Shown: piece by piece, positions 24,772-33,452 of the stretch | How the letters are laid out: every line of letters begins with the position of its first letter | Position numbering within the stretch: position 1 is the first letter of the stretch | DNA from: Candidatus Poseidoniales archaeon | Lineage (GTDB): Archaea > Thermoplasmatota > Poseidoniia > Poseidoniales > Poseidoniaceae | Direction: 5' to 3' | NCBI GenBank assembly: GCA_012959275.1 | Contig: DUDM01000061.1 | Span: 1 to 55,024, forward strand | DNA length: 55,024 nucleotides | Position numbers and translations under genes: made by a program | The notes under the pieces: generated by a model | Told to the model about the DNA's origin: nothing | The model's database searches: none | Seen by the model: the letters and a program-made list of their open reading frames with translations, nothing else

Positions 24772-25560
24772 ATGGAAGATTTTCTTCAGGCGGCCTTATT
24801 GTTTTGGCTGCCCTTGATTTGTCTTCCATTTGGCACAGTCTTGGCTCTTTCAAGAAAAGAAGGTAGGCGCCCAGTCATCTCTTGGTCAGTAGTTTTCTTG
24901 GCTTTCATAATGATTTTATTTTCTTGGGTAACTGTGCCTGCATCGGATTCTTCAGCCGGTGGTCACCTGCTTCTTTCAATCATTGGCCCAACAATTTTGA
25001 TGGGCTTAGGTTGTTTCATGATTATCTTCACCGGAAAGATTCCCGTACGCCGCCTTCCTGAACCGGCAAGGCCAGTCGGTTTGCTTTCCTTAATTCTTGG
25101 AGTTTCTTGGTTAGTGATGATGCACTTCAGCAGTCCACCCATCTGGAGGCATCAAGTAAATCCATATTGGTTAGTTTGGTGGCCAACATTCTTGTTATCT
25201 GTTATCCTACTCTCATCCTTTGTCATTGGTGCATTATTGATGGTCGGTGAAAACCGTAGAAAGGAGGCATCATTGATGGTAGTCTTTGGCCTTCTGTTTT
25301 TGGGATTATTACTTGCTGTGATAAACATGGATGGCACCTTTACTACGGCAGAGGAGATGAGATCTCATCTCTGGTTGGTATCTGCAGATATTCTTGGTAC
25401 TGTAATTGGAACTCTCATTGCAGTGGTTATCGTTGCTACCGTTGTAACAAAATATGAGAAGTCCCTTCCAGAACCTAATACTGTTTTGGAATTGACTGCT
25501 GAAGAGAAAGAATTGCTTCTGACGCACCTTGGAAATAATTTGGAAGGTGGCAATAAATGA
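24772..25560 (+). CDS. multi-pass membrane protein, unknown
   Basis: 262 aa from the ATG at 24772 (track start is a TTG). About seven hydrophobic helices can be counted, including ALLFWLPLICLPFGTVLAL, WSVVFLAFIMILFSWVTV, LLLSIIGPTILMGLGCFMIIF, LLSLILGVSWLVMMHF, WPTFLLSVILLSSFVIGALLMV, LMVVFGLLFLGLLLAVIN and LGTVIGTLIAVVIVATVVT. The C-terminus is a short acidic cytoplasmic tail. No transporter or enzyme motif is recognised. Its stop overlaps the start of the next membrane gene (ATGA), so the two are translationally coupled and may form a complex. Confidence 0.7.
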   Translation: MEDFLQAALLFWLPLICLPFGTVLALSRKEGRRPVISWSVVFLAFIMILFSWVTVPASDSSAGGHLLLSIIGPTILMGLGCFMIIFTGKIPVRRLPEPARPVGLLSLILGVSWLVMMHFSSPPIWRHQVNPYWLVWWPTFLLSVILLSSFVIGALLMVGENRRKEASLMVVFGLLFLGLLLAVINMDGTFTTAEEMRSHLWLVSADILGTVIGTLIAVVIVATVVTKYEKSLPEPNTVLELTAEEKELLLTHLGNNLEGGNK

Positions 25561-26021
25561 CTCCATTAACCTCCAATAGGAGATGGCCATTGCTGGTTTT
25601 CCCAATGCTTGGTTGCCTTTTGGTTCTGATGTTGGTACTATTTTTATTCGGACTAGGAGATGTTTCTGAGAGTTTCAAAAGATTCACTAATGCATTATTG
25701 ACTAGTTTTTCAGTTTCAGCTGCAGTGCTGGCAATTGCCATGTGGTCATATGCTGATTCGAGGGAACGCCCGATGGCCCCAATTTTTGCAATCGGCTTGA
25801 TGGCTATGATTGGAGGGATTCTTACTTTCACTGGTTTGAGGTTTGCCGGTGATTTGATGCTTGAAGCAAATGGCACGCCGATGGCCCAAATCCTCTACAA
25901 TATCGTTCAACTGCTGGTAATCATCAGTGCAATTGCTATCGCCGGCGGCTTAGTTCTTGGGACAGCCTTTTCTCTCATCACAGCACGTCAACCTGAGCCT
26001 CTGTTTAACGAAGAGGAATGA
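25557..26021 (+). CDS. four-helix membrane protein, unknown
   Basis: 154 aa with four predicted membrane spans: LLVFPMLGCLLVLMLVLFLFG, LLTSFSVSAAVLAIAMWSYA, MAPIFAIGLMAMIGGILTFTG and ILYNIVQLLVIISAIAIAGGLVLGTAF. The protein ends in a short acidic tail. I recognise no family. It begins inside the stop of the preceding membrane gene (ATGA) and is followed by L37e 86 bases later under a separate TATA-like box. Its coupling to the 24772 gene is the main clue that the two act together. Confidence 0.7.
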   Translation: MTPLTSNRRWPLLVFPMLGCLLVLMLVLFLFGLGDVSESFKRFTNALLTSFSVSAAVLAIAMWSYADSRERPMAPIFAIGLMAMIGGILTFTGLRFAGDLMLEANGTPMAQILYNIVQLLVIISAIAIAGGLVLGTAFSLITARQPEPLFNEEE

Positions 26022-26061
26022 TTCTAAGAGGGATTGATTGAGTGCTTGGTAATAGTTCAAT

Positions 26062-26068
26062 TGATATA
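26062..26068 (+). promoter_or_regulatory. TATA-like box for L37e
   Basis: TGATATA sits 40 bases before the L37e ATG at 26108. Allowing about 25 bases to the start of transcription leaves a leader of about 15 bases containing the AGGTG ribosome site at 26097-26101. Confidence 0.45.
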
Positions 26069-26107
26069 TGCGAGGTCGGTGGCCGCCTCGTCCACTAGGT
26101 GTTCGTC

Positions 26108-26287
26108 ATGAGTAAGGGTACTCCATCCATGGGAAAGCGTCAGAAGACGACTCACATCCGTTGCCGCCGTTGCGGCCGTAATGCTTACCACAAGCAGAAG
26201 TCTATTTGTGCCTCTTGCGGCTATGGTGCAACCGCCAAAATACGCAAGTATTCTTGGGCTAAGAAAACTCACAGGCCCAAGGCTTGA
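26108..26287 (+). CDS. rpl37e: ribosomal protein L37e
   Basis: 59 aa from the ATG at 26108; the track start at 26099 is a GTG. It has the canonical order [39 protein letters not shown] with all four zinc-binding Cys, then [13 protein letters not shown]. This small basic protein binds 23S rRNA in the large subunit. AGGTG lies 6-11 bases upstream. It ends convergently against the Rli1/ABCE1 gene with a T-rich hairpin between the two stops. Base usage and size are normal for archaea. Confidence 0.97.
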   Translation: MSKGTPSMGKRQKTTHIRCRRCGRNAYHKQKSICASCGYGATAKIRKYSWAKKTHRPKA

Positions 26288-26310
26288 TTTCAACTTTTTT
26301 TCGTTGAATC
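26286..26310. terminator. T-rich hairpin between convergent L37e and Rli1
   Basis: GATTTCAAC and GTTGAATC pair with one bulge around TTTTTTTC. The seven-T run (26295-26301) follows the L37e stop directly. The convergent arrangement with only 26 bases between the stops suggests a shared terminator. Confidence 0.55.
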
Positions 26311-26313
26311 AGT

Positions 26314-28092
26314 TCAGGAGTTGTAGGCGTAAAAATCCCCGTTTGACCTTTGTTCGCGGTCTTTTCTTGAATCTACCTTGTTTATTCTTGGGCGTTTTGA
26401 ATCATGATCACGACGGAATGTCACATTGACTTCTTTCAAAAACCGGTTCATCCCAGCACGCAATTCGAATGGCCCTTCGACATTTCCCCATTTTCCTCCA
26501 TCTCCCTCAAAGACCAACAATGAGTCACTAACGATATCGATGAAGTAGACATCGTGGTCGATAACAAATGCCGACTTTTCGTTGGCTTCCATGGTTCTGC
26601 GAATGGCTTTGGCAGTTTCCATACGGGCATTGGCATCTAAGTGGGCGCTTGGTTCATCAAGCAAATACAGGTCAGCATCTCTGCCCAAACAAATGACAAT
26701 ACTCACAGATTGCAATTCCCCTCCACTCAATTTGTTGGCTCTCTTTTCGAGTAATTGATCAACGCCCAAGGCTCGAACTACGTTGACTCTGAATTCGCCA
26801 GAATGCCACCTTGGTCCGAGTTCTGCATCTAGCCATTCCCTGACCTTCAGGTCATGCTCTGCCTTGACATGTTGTGGTTTATAGGAAATTTTCGCCTCAG
26901 CGGTCACCCAACCTGCATCATATTCCATTTCCCCTGCAATCAATCTTGCCAACGTTGTTTTTCCGGTACCATTCGCCCCTACTACACCAACAACTTCAGA
27001 GCGGTGAATGTTTCCATCTCCGCTGGTTAATTTGAAATCACCTAGGTTCTTTTCCAAACCCCCCCATGAAAGGATGGGCATCCCTCTTTCAGAAGTTCTT
27101 TCAACATGAGTTTGGAAAATGATTGGTTTGTCTCTAATGCGGATGTTCTGCTCGGGTAAGAATCCATCGAGATAGACATTTATTGCAGTCCTTGTCGAGC
27201 GGGCAGGAGTAAATATTCCATATGCCCCTTTCTCGCCATACACAATGTGAATCAAATCGCATAATACATCGAGAATTGCCAAATCGTGCTCGATTACGAT
27301 AACTCTTCGAGTTTCTGCTAATTCCTGTATCAGGCCGACAATTCTCATTCTTTCATGAATATCCAAGTAAGATGATGGCTCATCAAAAAAATAGACGTCT
27401 GCTTCGCGCAATACTGTTGCGCATATTGCCACCCTTTGCAATTCACCACCAGAAAGTTGAGTTAATTTTCTATTGAGTAAATGGTCAATCCCCAATTTCA
27501 CCGTCATCTCTTCAAGGATTCCTCTTTCATCCACACCTTTCAGTAGTTCTTCGACTCCCCCTTCTAACATCTTGGGTAATTTATCGACATACTGGGGCTT
27601 TACTGCAACTGATACACCTGCTTCTGAAATCATAGTTAGGAAATCGCGCAATTCACCCCTTGGAAGGCTTTCGATGACATCTTCCCAATAACAATCATCT
27701 GAATCCCACTCGCCAAGGTTGGGAATAATTTGTCCTGAGAGAATATTTATTGCGGTTGATTTCCCCATTCCATTTGGTCCAAGAATTCCTACAACTTGGT
27801 CTTTTGAGGGAGTTGGAAGGCGAAATAACCTAAACCCATTTTGTCCATATCTGTGGATTCTATCTTCTCCCAATTCACTCGGTAATTGTGTAATGATGAG
27901 AGCATCGTGAGGGCATTTATTGATACAAATCCCACATCCTATACACAACGACTCCGAAATGTGCGGCTTGCCAGTTTTGTCATCTAAGATGATGCACTCA
28001 ACACCGTTTCTAACAGGTGGGCAAAATGCATGGCACTCATCCATGCACTTCTTTGGCTGGCAATTATCTTCTTTCAGAACTGCAACGCGCAT
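26314..28092 (-). CDS. ribosome recycling/RNase L inhibitor ATPase ABCE1 (Rli1)
   Basis: About 592 aa from the ATG at 28092, which follows AGAGGTG; the track start is a TTG. Two N-terminal ferredoxin-like clusters are intact: CQPKKCMDECHAFCP and CIGCGICINKCPHDA. Both ABC domains follow, with Walker A GPNGMGKSTA and signature LSGGELQRVAI, then GANGTGKTTLA and LSGGELQSVSI. ABCE1 splits ribosomal subunits after termination and is universal in archaea and eukaryotes. The C-terminal tail has an extra basic stretch (RKDREQRSN). It lies 46 bases downstream of the receiver-PPDK-like gene and may be co-transcribed with it. Confidence 0.97.
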   Translation of the reverse strand: MRVAVLKEDNCQPKKCMDECHAFCPPVRNGVECIILDDKTGKPHISESLCIGCGICINKCPHDALIITQLPSELGEDRIHRYGQNGFRLFRLPTPSKDQVVGILGPNGMGKSTAINILSGQIIPNLGEWDSDDCYWEDVIESLPRGELRDFLTMISEAGVSVAVKPQYVDKLPKMLEGGVEELLKGVDERGILEEMTVKLGIDHLLNRKLTQLSGGELQRVAICATVLREADVYFFDEPSSYLDIHERMRIVGLIQELAETRRVIVIEHDLAILDVLCDLIHIVYGEKGAYGIFTPARSTRTAINVYLDGFLPEQNIRIRDKPIIFQTHVERTSERGMPILSWGGLEKNLGDFKLTSGDGNIHRSEVVGVVGANGTGKTTLARLIAGEMEYDAGWVTAEAKISYKPQHVKAEHDLKVREWLDAELGPRWHSGEFRVNVVRALGVDQLLEKRANKLSGGELQSVSIVICLGRDADLYLLDEPSAHLDANARMETAKAIRRTMEANEKSAFVIDHDVYFIDIVSDSLLVFEGDGGKWGNVEGPFELRAGMNRFLKEVNVTFRRDHDSKRPRINKVDSRKDREQRSNGDFYAYNS

Positions 28093-28138
28093 GCTCAACA
28101 CCTCTGCTCAGACATTCACTCGCAAGCATTCCCATTCA

Positions 28139-31084
28139 TCAATCCGCCGCCTGAGGGGGTTTCTCAATAACCGCTTGACCGGCTTTACTATCGAGCAATA
28201 CTCTTGCTTCTCCGTCTAATGAAATATGCCTTAATGGACCTTCTTCAAAATCAGCATCGTGCGAGTCTAACCACTGCCAATCTACATCCTCATCAACACT
28301 TGTGATTGTTAAATATCCTACATTGAAGGAGACGATATTTTGGAAGAAATGTGTGCCTTGACTTGGTTCAACATGAATATCGTCCATCGCCGCCTCAACA
28401 ATTGCTTTGGCACCACTAATTTGGCCCCATGAAACTGGAATTCCAAGGCTTGGATCAGAAGATCCCCATCTACCTGGGCCGATTAGAATATACGGACGGT
28501 TCTGCTGGGATAACTTAGCATTTATTCGTTCTATAGGTTCATTGAGGTCTCGAGTTTTCAATCGATTTAGTCTTTGAGGATGGACGTATACTATGTCTTT
28601 GATATTATCAATAACACCGGTTCCAAGCGATAGACTGCTTTGGCAAATCATATTTTCACTCTTTAGGTGCGACATCTCCACTTCATATTGGGCACCAATC
28701 GTCAATAAAGGCCGTAATTGCAACATAGCAAAGCAACTCTTGCCTTCACTCTCTTCAATATCAACAGCGAATTCAATTTCAACTGGGCAAGACAAGTGGT
28801 TTTCGCAAGTTTTCAGCACGTGCCTCAAGATGTTTGCCAATGGAAAAGAATCTCTCTTTAGTGGGCCGTGGAATGAAAGAATTCTGGCCCCCGGCAGTGC
28901 TATACCATCTACAACCCTATCATCAGCAGCAACATATGTCGAAGCGATTTGTGATAACCTTCCATGCTCTTCTGCAATTGCAATATCTGAACTAACCATC
29001 AATTCAGTCAACGACTTTGAATCAATGTCCTCTTTAACTCCGGTTCGCAATGCCCAAAACTTGCGTTGGCTCTGCTCTAGCGCGCTGCTTGTAGATGCTA
29101 GTTGAAGCAATCTCTTCGGATGAGCAGGTGAAAACCTCAAGCATTTATCACCAGTTGCTACTGTAACTCCTAGGCCGAGTGCAATTGCTGCAACTCCATC
29201 CTCTGCTTTCATGGGTGCAACAGGGTAGTGATTTCGACTCCTTGCCACCCCTGAAATTAATGGATAGAATAGACCTTGATGTTGGCTTCCGACCAATTCT
29301 TGAATAACCACCGCCATTCTTTCTTCTTCGATAGAATTTGGTGTAGCCGCGACGTAGGCTTTTGCCCTCTTGGAATAAGTGGATGCGAATACAAGCTTCA
29401 CAGCATCTGCGAGTTGTTTTGTCCTAACTTTGTCATCTGGATGATCATTGGGAAGGAAATGAGTATCATATACTCCAGCAAATGGCTGGTGTAATGAATC
29501 TTCGAGAAGGCTGGAAGAACGTACAGCTAAGGGCCAATCAACAATTTCAAGGATTCTACTTAGGACGGCCATATGCTCTTCTTTGAATCGCCCTGCCAAA
29601 AAAGCAGACTTAACCTCCTCATCATCATGATCATCTGAAGCGAACTTTCCCAAATCATTTCTTTCAACAAATTCTTCAAATACATCAGTTGCCACAACCA
29701 TACTTTTAGGCACTACGATATCGATTTCTGGAAAGCGCTCGGCAATCCCGAGATCTGGCATTTTAGAATAGAAGAATGCTAGGCCCCTTCCTTTCCCTCC
29801 CAAGGTTCCGCTGCCAAGTTTCTGGAACCCACCAACCTTTTCAAGCCCAGCAGAATAGTCTCTAATTTCCCTTTTTCGATTTGCTGCAAGGAAGTCGTTG
29901 ATTGAGGACAGCAAGAACTCCCTAACTCCTTCCAATTGTTCGAAATCATCTAATTTTTTGGGCCTTATCGCGGCTGCAAGGCCAAATTCGGTTCTAGTTC
30001 TAAGCCAATGCGAGAAGTGATTGCGTGAGGCATGTCTTCCTACGCATTCAATTGGAACCTTTACGAGTTGATCTCTGAGTTGGCGTAGGTCTTCTGCCTT
30101 GCATATTTCCTCCCCTGCTTCATCTCTGAAAATAAAATCACCAAAACTCATATGTTGTTTCATGAAATTCTGAATCCTTTTTCTCAATGTGGATGATTCT
30201 TTGTGCAAAAAGGTAGTTTTCAAGGCCCTTGCAGGTTCGGCAAGTTCGGGATTTTTACTCTGAAAAAGAATGGGCATATGTGGGTTTCTTGAGCGGATTT
30301 CCTTCACAAGATCCAATCCAGCATTTTTTCGATTTCCCGATTTTGTTGGAAATTCTCCATCTGTGAAAACACCGATGATATTTTCACTATAGCGTTCAAT
30401 ATGCAGCATTGCATCTTCGTGATTGGTTGCCAACAATATCTTTGCTCTAGCCCTAAGGCGTAAGTTTTTCTCAAGTAAGTTCGCTCCTTCATACATTAAG
30501 CGACTTGTCTGTTTAACAAGCATTCTATAGAGAATTGGCAAGTAAGAAGAGTAGAACCTTCGGCTATCTTCAACCAGTAGAATTACCTGAACATCACCCT
30601 TTTCTACATCGTGGTGAACATTTCGCTCATCCTCCATCAATTTGCATATTGCCAATAGAATTCTACTATCTCCATGCCATACGAATGTGTGATCAAGTCC
30701 TGCTCCCTCTCTTAATGTTGCCAATTCTCTTGTGTTGTAGGCTAGTAATACTACACGCAGACCAGGCTGGATGCTCTTTACTTGCTGAGCGAATTCATGT
30801 ACTTTCATCGTGCCAATTCTTAGCATCGTAATGACAAGGTCAATACTGCGCTCTCTCAGCAAGGCAATAGCATCAACAGCATTTGGTGAATGGATGAAGC
30901 GCGGAGCCTGAGTTAAATTCAATTCGCTATATTCTTGGGCAATCAGTTCTGAAAGGTGGCCTGATTCCTCCAAAACGTAATGGTCGAATGGTGAAGAGAC
31001 GATCAAGACCTCTCTAATCTTGAACGGCGTTAGGCGCTCAAAGCGCCGCAAGTCTGAATCACCACTCTCCACGTGTACAACCAC
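28139..31084 (-). CDS. receiver-receiver-PPDK/PEP-synthase-like ATP-binding fusion
   Basis: 981 aa, GTG start. Residues about 20-150 look like a response-regulator fold whose phospho-Asp position reads ITM, so it is probably inactive. Residues about 165-310 look like a second receiver with VILLVEDSRRF and FTDGEFP, keeping acidic residues. The C-terminal half is the ATP-grasp domain of pyruvate phosphate dikinase/PEP synthase: GTLGGKGRGLAFF, AVRSSSLLEDS, PFAGVYDTHFLPND and IEFAVDIEESEGK. It ends in an extra block, IGPGRWGSSDPSLGIPVSWGQISGAKAIVE. The phospho-His swivel domain and PEP-binding barrel are absent, so it is unlikely to make PEP alone. A signalling or phosphotransfer role is inferred. 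It lies 43 bases after hpnD. Confidence 0.75.
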   Translation of the reverse strand: MVVHVESGDSDLRRFERLTPFKIREVLIVSSPFDHYVLEESGHLSELIAQEYSELNLTQAPRFIHSPNAVDAIALLRERSIDLVITMLRIGTMKVHEFAQQVKSIQPGLRVVLLAYNTRELATLREGAGLDHTFVWHGDSRILLAICKLMEDERNVHHDVEKGDVQVILLVEDSRRFYSSYLPILYRMLVKQTSRLMYEGANLLEKNLRLRARAKILLATNHEDAMLHIERYSENIIGVFTDGEFPTKSGNRKNAGLDLVKEIRSRNPHMPILFQSKNPELAEPARALKTTFLHKESSTLRKRIQNFMKQHMSFGDFIFRDEAGEEICKAEDLRQLRDQLVKVPIECVGRHASRNHFSHWLRTRTEFGLAAAIRPKKLDDFEQLEGVREFLLSSINDFLAANRKREIRDYSAGLEKVGGFQKLGSGTLGGKGRGLAFFYSKMPDLGIAERFPEIDIVVPKSMVVATDVFEEFVERNDLGKFASDDHDDEEVKSAFLAGRFKEEHMAVLSRILEIVDWPLAVRSSSLLEDSLHQPFAGVYDTHFLPNDHPDDKVRTKQLADAVKLVFASTYSKRAKAYVAATPNSIEEERMAVVIQELVGSQHQGLFYPLISGVARSRNHYPVAPMKAEDGVAAIALGLGVTVATGDKCLRFSPAHPKRLLQLASTSSALEQSQRKFWALRTGVKEDIDSKSLTELMVSSDIAIAEEHGRLSQIASTYVAADDRVVDGIALPGARILSFHGPLKRDSFPLANILRHVLKTCENHLSCPVEIEFAVDIEESEGKSCFAMLQLRPLLTIGAQYEVEMSHLKSENMICQSSLSLGTGVIDNIKDIVYVHPQRLNRLKTRDLNEPIERINAKLSQQNRPYILIGPGRWGSSDPSLGIPVSWGQISGAKAIVEAAMDDIHVEPSQGTHFFQNIVSFNVGYLTITSVDEDVDWQWLDSHDADFEEGPLRHISLDGEARVLLDSKAGQAVIEKPPQAAD

Positions 31085-31127
31085 TGCCCGTCATTGGCAT
31101 CAATGTTGCTGAGTAGAGGTTGTCAAT

Positions 31128-32453
31128 TCAGACTCTAGGCAATAAGCCCACTCTTGCCAATCCATCCCAAATCGGAGTTAGGAACCGAGGTAGAATCCGG
31201 TGTTTCAAGTAAACGGTTGCAGCGAGAATTAGTTTCTGAGGTTTTGAAAGACCCACTCTTGATGTGAAAACGTCGCCTTGGCGTTTGACGATTCCATTCA
31301 GGATTTTCTCGTAGAATGCAATCATCGCAGCGGGAGAGTATCTGGCTCTACGAGGTAGGAGTGGCAACAATTTCCTCGCCTCCTTGAGATAACTTCGAGC
31401 ACGTTTTGCATATTCTTTGGTATATGGCTCCCATTGGTTATTCAAGAGAACACGACCTTCTGTGAAATGCTCAACATCTATATTGTTTGATTCAAGTTCA
31501 TCTAGAGGTAGATATACTCTGTTGCGGCCAATATCTTCCCCTACATCTCTGAGAACATTGATTAATTGCATAAAAACACCCCATGACTCAGCATATTTCT
31601 TTGCTCTTTCATCTTCGTAGCCATAAATCTCTATACACATTAAACCGACAACACTAGCTACTCTATAGCAATATAAGTACAAGTCATCGAATGTTTTGTA
31701 GCGATTGATGAACAAGTCTTCCTCCATTCCCGAAATCAAGTCATCAAAGTGTTCTCTGGAAATCCCATAATTCTTGACAGTGTCCTTCAAGGCAAGAAAT
31801 ACTGGGTCGGTTGAAGATAATTCATTGTAGCATGTGGAGAGTTTTTTGCGGAAGAAAAACAGTTGAGTTAATTTGTTTTTGTATGCATCTTCATTGATTA
31901 TTGTGCTTCGCCCATAAAGTTCCTCTAGGCGTAATCTGTATTGAGCAGCTTCAGGGTCTTCTTCTCCTTTGCCCCCTGGAAACCTGTCGGACCAATCTCC
32001 ATCAGCGATATCATCAGCACGCCTACAAAATGCATAAACAGCGCACATTGCTAATCGTTGTTCATCTGGGAGATATTTGAATGAATGGTGAAAATTCCCT
32101 GCTTCTCGAATTGTTAACTCCTCACAATAATTGTATGCCAAATGAAGCAATTCAGAAGGTGGAGTCCGTTCCCAAATCGGCGCATTGAGGTTTTCAAATG
32201 GATCCACCAATTCATTTTGTGGATTTGTTATTCCAATGAAGGCTGCACCTTCTCGTAAAGCCTCCATTGCTGTGATTGAAACGGCTTTAACCGCATCCTT
32301 AGTCAAAACTACTGCTGCTCGAAGTGTCTCAAGTGTGCTATTTTTGGGACGATATGAGTCTTTTCGGTTTGGTGCAGCACCAAGGAGTGGAGTCAGTAAT
32401 CCCTTCCTATCACCGCGCTCAAGCATGCTAATCGCCTCGTTCGTATCAGCCAT
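31128..32453 (-). CDS. hpnD: squalene/phytoene synthase family, HpnD-like
   Basis: 441 aa from the ATG at 32453. The trans-prenyl head-to-head synthase domain (about residues 110-400) has both Asp-rich motifs: CRRADDIADGDW and LRDVGEDIGRNRVYLPLDEL, plus RVASVVGLMCIEIYGY. These features fit HpnD, which makes presqualene diphosphate from two farnesyl diphosphates. Two further genes, HpnC-like and HpnE-like, lie immediately upstream, so the three-step HpnCDE route to squalene is complete. About 100 extra N-terminal residues are not part of the known domain. Phytoene synthesis is an alternative if the substrate is geranylgeranyl diphosphate, but the neighbours argue for squalene. Confidence 0.85.
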   Translation of the reverse strand: MADTNEAISMLERGDRKGLLTPLLGAAPNRKDSYRPKNSTLETLRAAVVLTKDAVKAVSITAMEALREGAAFIGITNPQNELVDPFENLNAPIWERTPPSELLHLAYNYCEELTIREAGNFHHSFKYLPDEQRLAMCAVYAFCRRADDIADGDWSDRFPGGKGEEDPEAAQYRLRLEELYGRSTIINEDAYKNKLTQLFFFRKKLSTCYNELSSTDPVFLALKDTVKNYGISREHFDDLISGMEEDLFINRYKTFDDLYLYCYRVASVVGLMCIEIYGYEDERAKKYAESWGVFMQLINVLRDVGEDIGRNRVYLPLDELESNNIDVEHFTEGRVLLNNQWEPYTKEYAKRARSYLKEARKLLPLLPRRARYSPAAMIAFYEKILNGIVKRQGDVFTSRVGLSKPQKLILAATVYLKHRILPRFLTPIWDGLARVGLLPRV

Positions 32454-32471
32454 CACCTTTCAGGGCATCGG

Positions 32472-33452
32472 TTAAGTGAGTTTTTGCTGACTTCTCTTAT
32501 ATTTTTTCTCTGCCCTTCGCCATTTTCTCCATGTTGAGAATAACATTTGTAGTTGAGAAAATTTACTGACTCTTGGCCTTTTCTTGAAAGTGTCAAATTT
32601 TTGTCGACGTATCGACTTGAGGATTGATTCCCCTCCCTTGGTAAACATCTGCAGATCAACCGCTAAGCGTGGGTCGATTTGCGGCCATAATTTTCGACCT
32701 TCATCGAAAAGGGATTGTGCCCTTTCTACCTGAAAAGAAAGTAAGTTCCTCCATTGTTCGTTGACTACTCGCTGTTCATACATCTCAATGGTATAACCGA
32801 ATTTCTCCATTTCATCTAGGGGAATGTAAATTCGGTCTTGATCTAGGTCTCTGGAGATATCTTGCCAATGATTTGCCAATTGCAATGCAGTACAGGTATT
32901 ATCTGCAAGCCCCCTCATTTCTTGATTATCATGCCCATATACATAGAGAAACATGTGTCCAACAGGGTCCGCTGAATGTACGCAGTATTGCTTCAACTCA
33001 GCCCAATCATTGCATCTATTTGTTGATTGGTCCATTTTGAAAGCCTGAATCAGTTTGATGAAAGGTTCTACTGGAATGTTTTTTTCTTTGGCTGTATGCT
33101 GAATTGCAATATGAATAGGATGTTTTGCTGAGCCTGTCCACTCATTTTCCGCAGCCCTTTGTAAATCATCTTGCCATTCTTGCAATAACAGAAGGCGTTG
33201 GTCTGGGGGGAATGGGGCATCATCTCCGAGGTCATCACCGTAGCGACAGAAGGCATAGATATTCTCGATATGTTGCTTAATTTCTTTGGGTGTAAACCAA
33301 TTAGAAATCACGAAGTTTTCGTAATGAGACTTTGCGATTAGAGTACAATATGATTGGGCTTCTACAAGTTCTCTATAGAGATTATAGCCGGCTAATTCAA
33401 CACTGCCATCAGGTGAAATTTGATGTTCACCCCAGTTGAATTTTTCACCCAT
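32472..33452 (-). CDS. hpnC: squalene/phytoene synthase family, HpnC-like
   Basis: 326 aa. YCTLIAKSHYENFVISNWFTP is the HpnC-type opening ('HYENF.V'). The Asp-rich motifs are CRYGDDLGDDAP and HWQDISRDLDQDRIYIPLDEM, and YCVHSADPVGHMFLYVYG matches the 'YC..SA.PVG' block. HpnC converts presqualene diphosphate to hydroxysqualene. The gene starts directly after the HpnE stop and is 18 bases before the HpnD ATG, so it is the middle gene of an operon. Its C-terminal part is basic, ending in KYKRSQQKLT. Confidence 0.87.
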   Translation of the reverse strand: MGEKFNWGEHQISPDGSVELAGYNLYRELVEAQSYCTLIAKSHYENFVISNWFTPKEIKQHIENIYAFCRYGDDLGDDAPFPPDQRLLLLQEWQDDLQRAAENEWTGSAKHPIHIAIQHTAKEKNIPVEPFIKLIQAFKMDQSTNRCNDWAELKQYCVHSADPVGHMFLYVYGHDNQEMRGLADNTCTALQLANHWQDISRDLDQDRIYIPLDEMEKFGYTIEMYEQRVVNEQWRNLLSFQVERAQSLFDEGRKLWPQIDPRLAVDLQMFTKGGESILKSIRRQKFDTFKKRPRVSKFSQLQMLFSTWRKWRRAEKKYKRSQQKLT

